Below are positions 25,751-33,824 of a DNA stretch of 64,000 bases, piece by piece. Below the pieces are notes generated by a model. It was not told the DNA's origin. It searched no databases and worked only from the letters and a program-made list of their open reading frames with translations. A program made the translations under genes and the position numbers. Origin of the DNA: Gammaproteobacteria bacterium (GTDB lineage Bacteria; Pseudomonadota; Gammaproteobacteria; Steroidobacterales; Steroidobacteraceae); NCBI GenBank assembly GCA_028293765.1, contig JAQGOG010000011.1, positions 35,767 to 99,766 on the forward strand, in the 5' to 3' direction. The stretch's first letter is position 1, and every line of letters starts with the position of its first letter.

Positions 25751-27688
25751 ATGCGTATCTACCTGCGACTCGTTTTGCCCGTGGTCCTGGGCAGTTACCT
25801 CAGCAGCGCACCAGCCGCCGGCGAGACCCCCCAACCAGCCGGCCCCACCGCCGCTCCCCGTGTCGCCGTACTGACAGCGGATCAGGTCGTGCAGATCCTG
25901 GACCAGACGGTCGACTGGTATCGAACCCTGGGGACCCAGCAGCAGTCCGCCAGCGAGCCCAGCGATCTGCTGATTCTCTACGCCAACAGGCAGACGGCCG
26001 ACAAGGTCGTAGCTGTGGCCTTCGAGATCGCGACGGCCAACGCGGAGCTGTTGAGCAGCGAGGCGAGTGCTGCGAAGTCCGCCGGAGGAGTGGCCTCGTC
26101 TGCGCAGGCGCTCACGGACCAGCAGAAAAAACTGGACGGGCAACGCCTGGCGCTGCAGGCGGAGATGACTTCCACCAAGGCGGGGCTGGCTGCCGCCGAA
26201 AAAGGCGGCAGGGCGGATCTGGCTGCGAAAGTGTCCGAGCTGCAGGGCGAGCTCGATATGGTCAACGCGAGAAAGAACCTTCTCGACACCATGGGGCAGT
26301 TCGTCAATGAGAGCGACGCGAAGCGAGCGAGCGCAAGCGCGCTGAAGGCGCACATCGACGCAATCGCCGCTTCGATCCCAGCGGCGAACGTGGGCATCGC
26401 GGCGGCCCAATCCGGTTCCGCGGCGACGCCTGCCGCAAGCTCTCCTGCGCCGGCGCCCGTGTATGCAGGTGGCGGGACGGTGTCGGACCGCTTAGGAATC
26501 TGGGATCTCGCGGCCAACGTGCTCAGGCTGTCGAGAAAGGTCAGCACGCTGGAGGCGATCGATCGGCGCACGGCCGCTCTCGAAGCGACGTTCCTGCAGA
26601 TTCGGACCCCCCCGCTGGAACAATTGAAAGCGTTGTCCGCCCGGAGCGATACCCTGGCGAACCAGGCGGATAGCGCCAACGGTCCGGCCTTGAAAGTCGT
26701 GCGGGATGAGTTCGACACTCTCGCCTGGCTGTTCAAGCAAACCTCCGCGATCCTGATTCCTTTGAGCAAAGAGGGCGTGCTGCTGGAGCAGTATCGCCAC
26801 AACCTCGGCAGCTGGCGTGACGCCAGCAAACGTCAGTATCACGATGCCCTGCGCGCGCTCGCCGTTCGGCTTGGCACTCTGGCGGCATTGCTCGCGATCC
26901 TGTTTGCAGGGGCCGAGGTGTGGCGGCGGGTCGTGCTGCGTTTTGCCCACGAGCCGCGCCGCCGCTACCAGTTGTTGTTGCTACGGAAGATCACGCTCTG
27001 GACTCTCGTTGTCGCCGTCGTCGGCCTTACGTTTGTCACCGAACTGAGCTCCTTTGCGACGTTCGCCGGCTTGATCACCGCCGGCGTGGCGGTGGCTATG
27101 CAGAGCGTGCTGGTGTCGATCGTCGGGTATTTCTTCCTGATCGGAAAATACGGCGTCCGGGTCGGCGATCGGGTACAGATCGGTACCGTGAGCGGCGAGG
27201 TGATCGACCTGGGCCTCGTCCGCATGCATCTCATGGAGCTCAGCTCGCAAGGTCCCCTCGGGCCGACCGGGAGAGTGGTTGCCTTCGCGAACTCGATCGT
27301 GTTCCAGACCTCGGGTGGCTTGTTCAAACAGATCCCCGGCGTGAACTTCGCCTGGCACGAGACGACGGTAAGCCTGCCCGCGGGCTGCAATTATGCTGCG
27401 GTAAAGGACAAGCTGCTGGCGGCGGTGAGCAACGTCGTCAAGGACTACCACGAGGAAATCGTGCGCCAGACCCAGGAGATCGCCAAAACTACCGCCTCGA
27501 GCTCGGCCGGCGATGCGTCGCCCCAGATACAACTGCACTTCTCGCCTGCAGGCGTGGAGGCGCTCGTGCGCTATCCCGTACAACTGCAACACGCGGCGGA
27601 AATCGACGAGCGGGTGTCGAGGGAGCTGTTGAATGTGACTTCCAGCTGCACTGCGGACGCCACTAAAAAGCTTGGCACGGTTGCCTAA
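25751..27688 (+). CDS. MscS-family mechanosensitive channel, large type
   Basis: About 645 residues. Signal-like N-terminus (MRIYLRLVLPVVLGSYLSSA), a periplasmic coiled-coil-rich region (~60-350, many Ala/Lys/Glu heptads), then transmembrane helices (LGTLAALLAILFAGAEVW; ITLWTLVVAVVGLTFVTEL) and the MscS pore helix and beta domain (FAGLITAGVAVAMQSVLV, SIVGYFFLIGKYGVRVGDRV, GTVSGEVIDLGLVRMHLMEL). It resembles the MscK/MscM layout in miniature. A role in osmotic protection in the inner membrane is likely. The ATG at 25751 suits the signal peptide; upstream codons lack a ribosome site. Its stop overlaps the YqhA gene stop in CTAA. Confidence 0.88.
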   Translation: MRIYLRLVLPVVLGSYLSSAPAAGETPQPAGPTAAPRVAVLTADQVVQILDQTVDWYRTLGTQQQSASEPSDLLILYANRQTADKVVAVAFEIATANAELLSSEASAAKSAGGVASSAQALTDQQKKLDGQRLALQAEMTSTKAGLAAAEKGGRADLAAKVSELQGELDMVNARKNLLDTMGQFVNESDAKRASASALKAHIDAIAASIPAANVGIAAAQSGSAATPAASSPAPAPVYAGGGTVSDRLGIWDLAANVLRLSRKVSTLEAIDRRTAALEATFLQIRTPPLEQLKALSARSDTLANQADSANGPALKVVRDEFDTLAWLFKQTSAILIPLSKEGVLLEQYRHNLGSWRDASKRQYHDALRALAVRLGTLAALLAILFAGAEVWRRVVLRFAHEPRRRYQLLLLRKITLWTLVVAVVGLTFVTELSSFATFAGLITAGVAVAMQSVLVSIVGYFFLIGKYGVRVGDRVQIGTVSGEVIDLGLVRMHLMELSSQGPLGPTGRVVAFANSIVFQTSGGLFKQIPGVNFAWHETTVSLPAGCNYAAVKDKLLAAVSNVVKDYHEEIVRQTQEIAKTTASSSAGDASPQIQLHFSPAGVEALVRYPVQLQHAAEIDERVSRELLNVTSSCTADATKKLGTVA

Positions 27689-28239
27689 TGTTCCGGCCGG
27701 TGCGCAGTCTCGTGTGCCTCGGACCTCGACGTGATCCAATCCATCGCCGCCAGCAGCACGCCGGAGACGACGAAGGTCAGATGAATCGTGACCATCCAGA
27801 AGATACGCTGGCTGTCCACCGGGACTTCCGTATCGGCAAGCGGCAGAAACGCGCGCAGCAGGGCTATGCCGCTGATCGCGACAATCGACGCTATCAGCTT
27901 CAGCTTGAGGCCGGAAAAATCCACAGTCCCCATCCAGCCCGGCCGATCCTCGTGATCGGCCACGTGGATCTTGGAGACGAAGTTCTCATAGCCCGAGAAC
28001 ATGACGATCAGCACCAGATTTCCGGTCAGCGACAGATCGATCAAGGAAAGCGCCAGGAGAATGCCGCCCTCGGCGTCTACATTCCCGATGTGGGCAAATT
28101 CGGCGACGAGCTCGCGCGCGAAGACGACGAGCAGCAGCACCAGTGCCAGGACCATGCCGAGATAGAAGGGCGCCAATAGCCAGCGGCTGGCGAACAGTAC
28201 GCGCTCGAGACCGGTTTCAAGCTTCGATCGTGGACTCAT
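27685..28239 (-). CDS. YqhA family inner-membrane protein
   Basis: 184 residues, four hydrophobic segments. It closely follows E. coli YqhA (family TIGR00645): LERVLFASRWLLAPFYLGMV, LVLIVMFSGYENFVSKI, KLIASIVAISGIALLRAFL and MVTIHLTFVVSGVLLAAMD. Function in the family is not established. The start at 28239 gives the family's usual N-terminus; an in-frame ATG at 28281 would add a hydrophobic stretch without a ribosome site. It is divergent from the amidohydrolase at 28297 (57-bp shared promoter gap). Confidence 0.9.
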   Translation of the reverse strand: MSPRSKLETGLERVLFASRWLLAPFYLGMVLALVLLLVVFARELVAEFAHIGNVDAEGGILLALSLIDLSLTGNLVLIVMFSGYENFVSKIHVADHEDRPGWMGTVDFSGLKLKLIASIVAISGIALLRAFLPLADTEVPVDSQRIFWMVTIHLTFVVSGVLLAAMDWITSRSEAHETAHRPEH

Positions 28240-28296
28240 CGCAAAGTACCGTTCTTCCAAAAAACAAGCCAACAGTATCATGGCGGGGAACAGATC

Positions 28297-30015
28297 ATGA
28301 GCAGACACACATACAGCCGAAGAGGTTTCATCGGCCTTACCGGGGCAAGCATCGCCGGTATCGCGGGTGCGGGATGGGCGTGCGCAGTAGCCGCGGCCGC
28401 CGACGCTCGGGACGCCGATCTCGTCGTATTCAACGCCAAGGTCTACACGGTCGATCCCCGTATGCCGAAGGTGGAAGCGTTCGCGGTCAGGGGCGGAAAA
28501 TTCATCGCCGTCGGAAGCAGTGCCGATGTCAAAGGACTCATCGGCAGGAGCACCGAAGCGTTTGACGCCGGACAGATGACGGTCGTGCCCGGGTTCATCG
28601 ACTGCCACAACCACGCGCCCGGTAACGAATTGCTGTACGAAGTCCTTGTCGGCAATCCGTACGAGGTCGAGTTCGTGACGATTGCAAGTATCGTCGACAA
28701 GCTGCGCGCGAAGGCGCAGAAGACATCCGCGGACACCTGGGTCGAAGGTTATTTCTTCGACGACACCAAGGTGAAGGACAAACGTGCGCTCAACGTCCAT
28801 GACCTCGACCAGGTGTCGAAGGATCTTCCGGTCGCGGTCCATCATCGCGGCGGCCATACCTCCTTTTACAACAGCAAGGCCCTGCTGATGGCAGGGATTA
28901 CCAAAGCCACGCCCGATACGGCGAGCGGCACCTACGACCGTGACTCGAACGGCGAGCTCAATGGCCGGGTAACCGACCGGGCGCGCGACGTCTTCGACAA
29001 GATCGGCAAGCGGACCACCTATTCCGCTGACGAGACAATGCGACGCGATCGCGAGGGTCTCGCTTACATCTCGAGGCAATTCGTGCGCTACGGCCTTACG
29101 GGCGTCTGCCACGAAGGCGGGAACCTCCGGGCCCTGGAGCAGGTGAGGGCTAGCGGCGACCTGTTGCATCGAGTGAGCTACGAAGCCAAGGGAGCGGAGT
29201 TGGAGGCGATGATCACCGGCGGCATGACGACCGGCCTGGGTGACGAGTGGATCAAATTAGGGGCCACCTACGAGCACACGGCCGACGGGTCCTTCTCCGA
29301 ACGCACGATGGCGCTCAGCATCCCATATCCCGGCACGTCGTCGCCGTATAAGGGCAACGTCACTGAGACCCAGGAAGATCTCAACGCCTGGGTCGAACGA
29401 GTGCATCGGGCGGGCATCCAGGCCAACTGCCATGCCAATGGTGACGTCGCCATCGATCATGTTCTGACGGCATATGAACGGGCGCTGCGGCTGCTTCCGC
29501 AACCCGACGCGCGGCCCAAGATCACCCATTGCACACTGATCAACGACGATCTCGTGCGGCGAATCAAGGCAATCGGCGCAGTACCCGCGTTGTTTACGTC
29601 ATACGCTTACTACAACGCCGACAAGTTCCACTTCTACGGCGAAGAGCTCATGAAGCGATGCATGGCTTATCGCACGCTGCTCGACGCCGGGATCCCGGTG
29701 GCGGCCGGCTCGGACTTCAATCCGGGACCGTTCTCACCATTGATGGGAATGCAGGGTATGGTCACCCGCACCGGCTGGAACGGCGAGGTCTGGGGCGGTA
29801 ACCAGCGAATTACCGTGGACGAAGCACTGCGGGTCAACACGATCAACGGCGCCTACGCCACCCGCGAGGAAGCGGTGAAGGGATCGATTACGCCGGGCAA
29901 ACTGGCAGACTTCGTTGTCCTGGCAGAGGATCCCCACACCGTGGACACCGGGAAGATCAAGGACATCCATGTCGTTCGCACGGTCGTGGGTGGATCCGTT
30001 GCCTACAAGGCATGA
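28297..30015 (+). CDS. Tat-exported YtcJ-type amidohydrolase
   Basis: 572 residues. Twin-arginine leader (YSRRGFIGLTGASIAG), then an amidohydrolase of the YtcJ/AepA-like group: ADLVVFNAKVYTVD, metal-binding GFIDCHNHAP, AVHHRGGHTSF, HANGDVAIDH, HCTLIND and AGSDFNPGPFSPLMGM. It should hydrolyse an amide or similar bond in the periplasm; substrate unknown. It is a single gene, ending 4 bp from the convergent SDR stop. It is related in type to the amidohydrolase at 36664, in the larger cluster, but is not part of that operon. Confidence 0.9.
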   Translation: MSRHTYSRRGFIGLTGASIAGIAGAGWACAVAAAADARDADLVVFNAKVYTVDPRMPKVEAFAVRGGKFIAVGSSADVKGLIGRSTEAFDAGQMTVVPGFIDCHNHAPGNELLYEVLVGNPYEVEFVTIASIVDKLRAKAQKTSADTWVEGYFFDDTKVKDKRALNVHDLDQVSKDLPVAVHHRGGHTSFYNSKALLMAGITKATPDTASGTYDRDSNGELNGRVTDRARDVFDKIGKRTTYSADETMRRDREGLAYISRQFVRYGLTGVCHEGGNLRALEQVRASGDLLHRVSYEAKGAELEAMITGGMTTGLGDEWIKLGATYEHTADGSFSERTMALSIPYPGTSSPYKGNVTETQEDLNAWVERVHRAGIQANCHANGDVAIDHVLTAYERALRLLPQPDARPKITHCTLINDDLVRRIKAIGAVPALFTSYAYYNADKFHFYGEELMKRCMAYRTLLDAGIPVAAGSDFNPGPFSPLMGMQGMVTRTGWNGEVWGGNQRITVDEALRVNTINGAYATREEAVKGSITPGKLADFVVLAEDPHTVDTGKIKDIHVVRTVVGGSVAYKA

Positions 30016-30019
30016 TGGT

Positions 30020-30766
30020 TCAGAGCTTCGAGCCGCCGTCGACCCGGATGGTATCGCCCGTTATCCAACGGGCGGCGTCTGATGCGAGGAAAGCGACGAC
30101 ACCACCGATGTCGTCCGGTTGTGCCAGGCGCTTCAGGGCTTGCATCCCCAGCGTGTAATCGCGCCCTGCATCCGTCTTCGTGAAGTTCGACATGTCTGTT
30201 TGGACTACGCCAGGCGCTACGGCATTGACGCGAATGCCGCGCGGCCCGAGCGCCGAGGCGAAATGCTTCACCAGTGTATCGATGGCGCCCTTTGTGGCCG
30301 CATAGGCCGGGAGAGTGCCGACAGAAGCGTGGGCGGCGAGCGAAGACAGGAGGATGATGCTGCTGCCTTCACGCAGGATCGGAAGCAACTGCTGAACGAG
30401 GAAAAAAGGCGCCCGGACGTTGACTGCAAACAGGTTGTCAAAGTCTTCGACCGTGGTGTCCTCGAGCGTCGCAGCCTTGGAAACACCCGCGTTGGCGACG
30501 AGGATATCCAGGCGATCGCCGCCGATGTTGCGAACCTGCTTTGCGAGCTCGTGCGCGCCATTCGGAGCTGCGAGATCGGCTGCAATAGCGTCGGCTCGAC
30601 CGCCAACATTACGGACTTCCGCGACGACAGCCGCCGCCTCTTTCGCGCCACGGCTGTAGTGAATCAATACCCGCGCGCCGCCTTGGGCGAGGGCGAGCGC
30701 GCTGGCGCGGCCGATGCCGCGCGAGGCGCCGGTGACGAGGGCGGTCTTGCCTGCAAGATTTGTCAT
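30020..30766 (-). CDS. Short-chain dehydrogenase/reductase (FabG-like)
   Basis: 248 residues, normal classical SDR: TGASRGIGRASALALAQGG as cofactor motif, ANAGVSK, catalytic Ser in ILLSSLAAHAS, YAATKGAIDT, and a C-terminal GDTIRVDGGSKL. NAD(P)-dependent oxidation or reduction of an unknown alcohol or ketone in the cytoplasm. AAGGAAG 7 bases upstream of the ATG at 30766 sets the start; longer frames (to 30943) run over the promoter gap of the PepSY gene. It is divergent from that gene with 166 bp between them. Confidence 0.9.
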   Translation of the reverse strand: MTNLAGKTALVTGASRGIGRASALALAQGGARVLIHYSRGAKEAAAVVAEVRNVGGRADAIAADLAAPNGAHELAKQVRNIGGDRLDILVANAGVSKAATLEDTTVEDFDNLFAVNVRAPFFLVQQLLPILREGSSIILLSSLAAHASVGTLPAYAATKGAIDTLVKHFASALGPRGIRVNAVAPGVVQTDMSNFTKTDAGRDYTLGMQALKRLAQPDDIGGVVAFLASDAARWITGDTIRVDGGSKL

Positions 30767-30932
30767 GACTGGGCTTCCTTCTCGAGCGGTGCTGGACGGA
30801 GGGGTCAAATTCAAAATGGATGCGGCGGTTGAGGGACAATATAGGCGCTCATGGCGCTCCCGAAAAAGACTTTGTAAGCTGCCGCCCGCAGCATTCGGAT
30901 GACAGGACGGCAAGCGCGCAGACTTTCGAATC

Positions 30933-31979
30933 ATGACCAGCAAAAAACTTCATCGTTACCTCGGCCTGTTCGCGGCGGCGTTCTGGCTCGTGCAGGTGCT
31001 CACTGGAGTGGCCCTGACGTTCCGCCAGGAAATCGACAATGCCACTTTGTCGGGGAAGTCCGTTGCGGCCTCAACGGCAGCCCTGGGGAACCGGATTCAG
31101 CAGATCCAGCGGGCCGGCGGCACGGTGTCGTCACTGTGGGTGGCGGACTTCGCTGCCGACCGCTTCGATGTCCGTTATGTCGACCCGGGGGGCGCCGAAA
31201 GGCTGATGCGCGTGGACGGCGCGGGACGAATCCTGCGGGACGGGCTCGAAAACGTGCCGTTCGACAACGGCGGGCTGTTCAGAACGCTGACCTTGATTCA
31301 CACCTCGCTGTTGGCGGGCGACGTCGGTGAATGGATCGTCGCGGTGAGCGGCATCCTGTTGATTTCTAATCTCGCGCTCGGCCTCAAGCTGGCGTGGCCG
31401 CGAGCGGGGATGTGGAGGCAGGCGCTCGTCTTGCGTCCCTCGCGGCATGCAGCGGCGCGCTTCTACGGACTGCATCGCACGGTTGGATTTTGGATTGCAA
31501 TACCTCTGTTGCTCATCTTCGCTGCGGGCGTCGCGCTCCGGTTCGATGACCAGCTCGAGAGCGCGCTCGGCGTCGTACGCCCGGCGCCGGTCGACGTGCC
31601 CATGGGCGCGGCTATCGCGCCGGCGCGAGCGCTCGACATCGTACTCGCGCGTTTCCCTGGATCGACAATTACGGCCCTATCGATGCCTACCGCGTCCGAT
31701 GCCTGGTATCGCGTTCGAGTACACGCAGCGGGGGAGGTGCCCCGTATGTACGGCACAACCACCCTGTTTGTCAGTGCCGCCGACGGCAAGGTGTTGCGGG
31801 AGTACGCCGCAAGCGCCGCATCCCCGGCGCGCACGTTCTTCGATCTGCTTTATCCATTCCATACAGGAGAGTTGGGCGCTCTTCCCGGCAGGCTGATCCT
31901 GCTGACGATGGGCATTGCGCTCCTGGTGCTGGGCGTGTTTGGCATCCGCCTGTGGCTCGTGCGGCGTAAACCGCGCTGA
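30933..31979 (+). CDS. PepSY-associated transmembrane protein
   Basis: 348 residues with four membrane helices: LGLFAAAFWLVQVLTGVALT, IVAVSGILLISNLALGLKL, VGFWIAIPLLLIFAAGVALR and LTMGIALLVLGVFGIRLWLV. PepSY-like periplasmic segments lie between. Such proteins usually sit next to TonB siderophore receptors and are thought to reduce or release iron at the inner membrane. Here the TonB receptor is two genes downstream, beyond a Fur-box-like site and a MocR regulator, which fits an iron-linked role. The family assignment is firm; the activity is inferred. Confidence 0.85.
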   Translation: MTSKKLHRYLGLFAAAFWLVQVLTGVALTFRQEIDNATLSGKSVAASTAALGNRIQQIQRAGGTVSSLWVADFAADRFDVRYVDPGGAERLMRVDGAGRILRDGLENVPFDNGGLFRTLTLIHTSLLAGDVGEWIVAVSGILLISNLALGLKLAWPRAGMWRQALVLRPSRHAAARFYGLHRTVGFWIAIPLLLIFAAGVALRFDDQLESALGVVRPAPVDVPMGAAIAPARALDIVLARFPGSTITALSMPTASDAWYRVRVHAAGEVPRMYGTTTLFVSAADGKVLREYAASAASPARTFFDLLYPFHTGELGALPGRLILLTMGIALLVLGVFGIRLWLVRRKPR

Positions 31980-32003
31980 TCGCTCTCATGCGCCGCGCCG
32001 AAC

Positions 32004-32038
32004 GCTGACCCGAACGCTGCTCGCTGATCCGAACGCAG
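32004..32038 (+). promoter_or_regulatory. Imperfect 16-bp direct repeat upstream of the MocR gene
   Basis: GCTGACCCGAACGCTG (32004-32019) and GCTGATCCGAACGCAG (32023-32038) match at 14 of 16 bases and are 19 bp apart. MocR-family regulators are known to bind direct repeats, so this could be the regulator's own operator. It is placed ~80 bp before the Fur-box-like site. Confidence 0.4.
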
Positions 32039-32119
32039 ACTCGGCGCTGGCAAATCCTCGTTGGTCCGGTGCATATTCGCGTCTACACCCTACTAAAGGG
32101 TCCAGTCCAGTTACCTAAT

Positions 32120-32138
32120 GAGAGTGATTCTCGTTATC
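32120..32138 (+). promoter_or_regulatory. Fur-box-like site
   Basis: GAGAGTGATTCTCGTTATC matches the 19-bp Fur consensus GATAATGATAATCATTATC at 14 positions. It is AT-rich within a GC-rich context and lies 50 bp before the preferred MocR start at 32188. Iron-responsive repression of the MocR gene is the natural reading, given the siderophore-type receptor downstream. Confidence 0.6.
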
Positions 32139-32187
32139 ATTTCATGCCCCGATGCCCCTGTGTCGATTGACGATAGCGGAGAGCCCG

Positions 32188-33654
32188 ATGCTGCGCCCGT
32201 GGAAGATGATGCTGGCGGAACGAATCGATCCGGCGAGCGACACCCCCCTGTACATGCAGATCATTCATGCGCTGATCCATGAGATTCAGCGCGGGCGTCT
32301 ATTGCCGGGCACCTTCCTCCCCAGCAGCCGGGAGTTGGCGACCGCCTTCCGCGTCAACCGCAAGACCATCGTTCTCGCCTACGAAGATCTCATCGCCCAG
32401 GGTTGGCTCGCCTCTTCCGGGACGCGCGGCACGATCGTCGCCACGTCGCTCCCCGATACTGGTGTTCAGCGCGCGCAAAAACGTTTGCGCCAGGCGTCGG
32501 CGAATGTAGCCGCAGCGGAGTATCCATTCAAAGATGCGGCTTCGTTGCAGGCGCGCACCTGGGATCTGAAACTCGACGAAGGCTCGCCCGATGGCCGATT
32601 GTTTCCGGCCGACATGTTGGGCCGCGCTTATCGTTCCGCTGTACGGCGTGCGGCACGCGAGAACCGCCTCCTCTACGGCGATCCGCGCGGCTCGCCGCTT
32701 CTGCGCGAGGCGATTGCAACGATGCTCAGGACGCAGCGCGGAGTGATGGCGAACGCAGAAAATGTCTGCATTACCCGCGGCAGCCAGATGGGGGTCTATC
32801 TGGCGGCGCGGGTGCTGGTGCGGCCCGGTGATGCCGTGATTGTCGAGTCGCTCACCTATCAGGCCGCCGTGGGAGTGTTGGAGGACTGCGGTGCGAAGAT
32901 ACTGCCTGTCGGCCTCGACAAACACGGGGTCAACGTGGATGAAGTGGAGAAGATGTGCCGCGCGCACCGGGTACGCGCGATTTTCCTTACTCCACACCAT
33001 CAGTTTCCCACCACCGTGGCGCTGCAGCCCGACCGGAGGCTGCGCCTGCTGAATCTCGCCCGCCAGTTCGCGTTCGCGGTGATCGAAGACGATTACGACC
33101 ACGAGTTCCATTTCGAGTCCCAACCCCTGCTGCCGATGGCCAGCTATGCGCCGGAGCGAGTGATCTACGTTGGCTCGCTCTCCAAGTTGCTGCTGCCGGC
33201 CTTGCGCATCGGCTACATCGTCGCCCCGCCGAAAGTCGTGGACGCGCTGGCTCAGCAGGTGATGCTGCTGGACAGCATGGGCAACACGCTCACGGAAGAC
33301 GCCGCAGCCGAGCTCATCGAAGCGGGCGAAGTGCGGCGCCATGTTCGCAAGGTCGCCCAGGTCTACGCGCAGCGCCGCAAGGCCTTCGCGGCCACCTTGT
33401 CCGAGCAATTTGCCGGGCTGGCCGATTTCGACATCCCGGACGGCGGGTTGGCTTTCTGGCTGCGCTTTCGCAACCTGAAGGCTCTGGACCGTATCGAGGC
33501 GCGCGCGCTCGGACTGGGTATCTGGGTGGCGCCGTCGAGCTCCTTCATCACGCGACCGGACGCCACCCGCGGCTTGCGTCTCGGCTTCGCGAGCCTGACC
33601 GAACAGGAAGCCCGGGAAGGCATTCGGCGGCTGCGCGCCGCCGCCGCGGCATGA
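32188..33654 (+). CDS. MocR-type GntR/aminotransferase fusion regulator
   Basis: About 488 residues. N-terminal GntR winged helix (PLYMQIIHALIHEIQRGRLL, FLPSSRELATAFRVNRKTI) and a C-terminal class I aminotransferase-fold domain with PLP-site features (YVGSLSKLLLPALRIGYIV with the Lys; VIEDDYDHEFHFES). MocR proteins sense an amino compound or PLP and control transport or metabolism genes. GGAG 6 bases before the ATG at 32188 favours it over the ATG at 32152, which is only 13 bp from the Fur-box-like site. It reads the same way as the TonB receptor and amidohydrolases and most likely controls them. Confidence 0.9.
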   Translation: MLRPWKMMLAERIDPASDTPLYMQIIHALIHEIQRGRLLPGTFLPSSRELATAFRVNRKTIVLAYEDLIAQGWLASSGTRGTIVATSLPDTGVQRAQKRLRQASANVAAAEYPFKDAASLQARTWDLKLDEGSPDGRLFPADMLGRAYRSAVRRAARENRLLYGDPRGSPLLREAIATMLRTQRGVMANAENVCITRGSQMGVYLAARVLVRPGDAVIVESLTYQAAVGVLEDCGAKILPVGLDKHGVNVDEVEKMCRAHRVRAIFLTPHHQFPTTVALQPDRRLRLLNLARQFAFAVIEDDYDHEFHFESQPLLPMASYAPERVIYVGSLSKLLLPALRIGYIVAPPKVVDALAQQVMLLDSMGNTLTEDAAAELIEAGEVRRHVRKVAQVYAQRRKAFAATLSEQFAGLADFDIPDGGLAFWLRFRNLKALDRIEARALGLGIWVAPSSSFITRPDATRGLRLGFASLTEQEAREGIRRLRAAAAA

Positions 33655-33824
33655 GGGGCTGACCGCGCCAGCGGCACCGGCCCGCTGCTTGGACCCGTCC
33701 ATCTATGAATATTGGATGTTTTCGGTAAGCCAAGTCTCGTGAAGATTGGGGGCCATAAAGAGACGGCGCGCTGCCAAAAGATCCCCGGCCCCCAACGTTG
33801 CGCAATAACAGGAACTCAAATCCA

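Noticed and set aside
33668..33690. CAGCGG/CCGCTG hairpin after the MocR gene
   Set aside because: Only a 6-bp stem and no T-run; insufficient for a terminator call.
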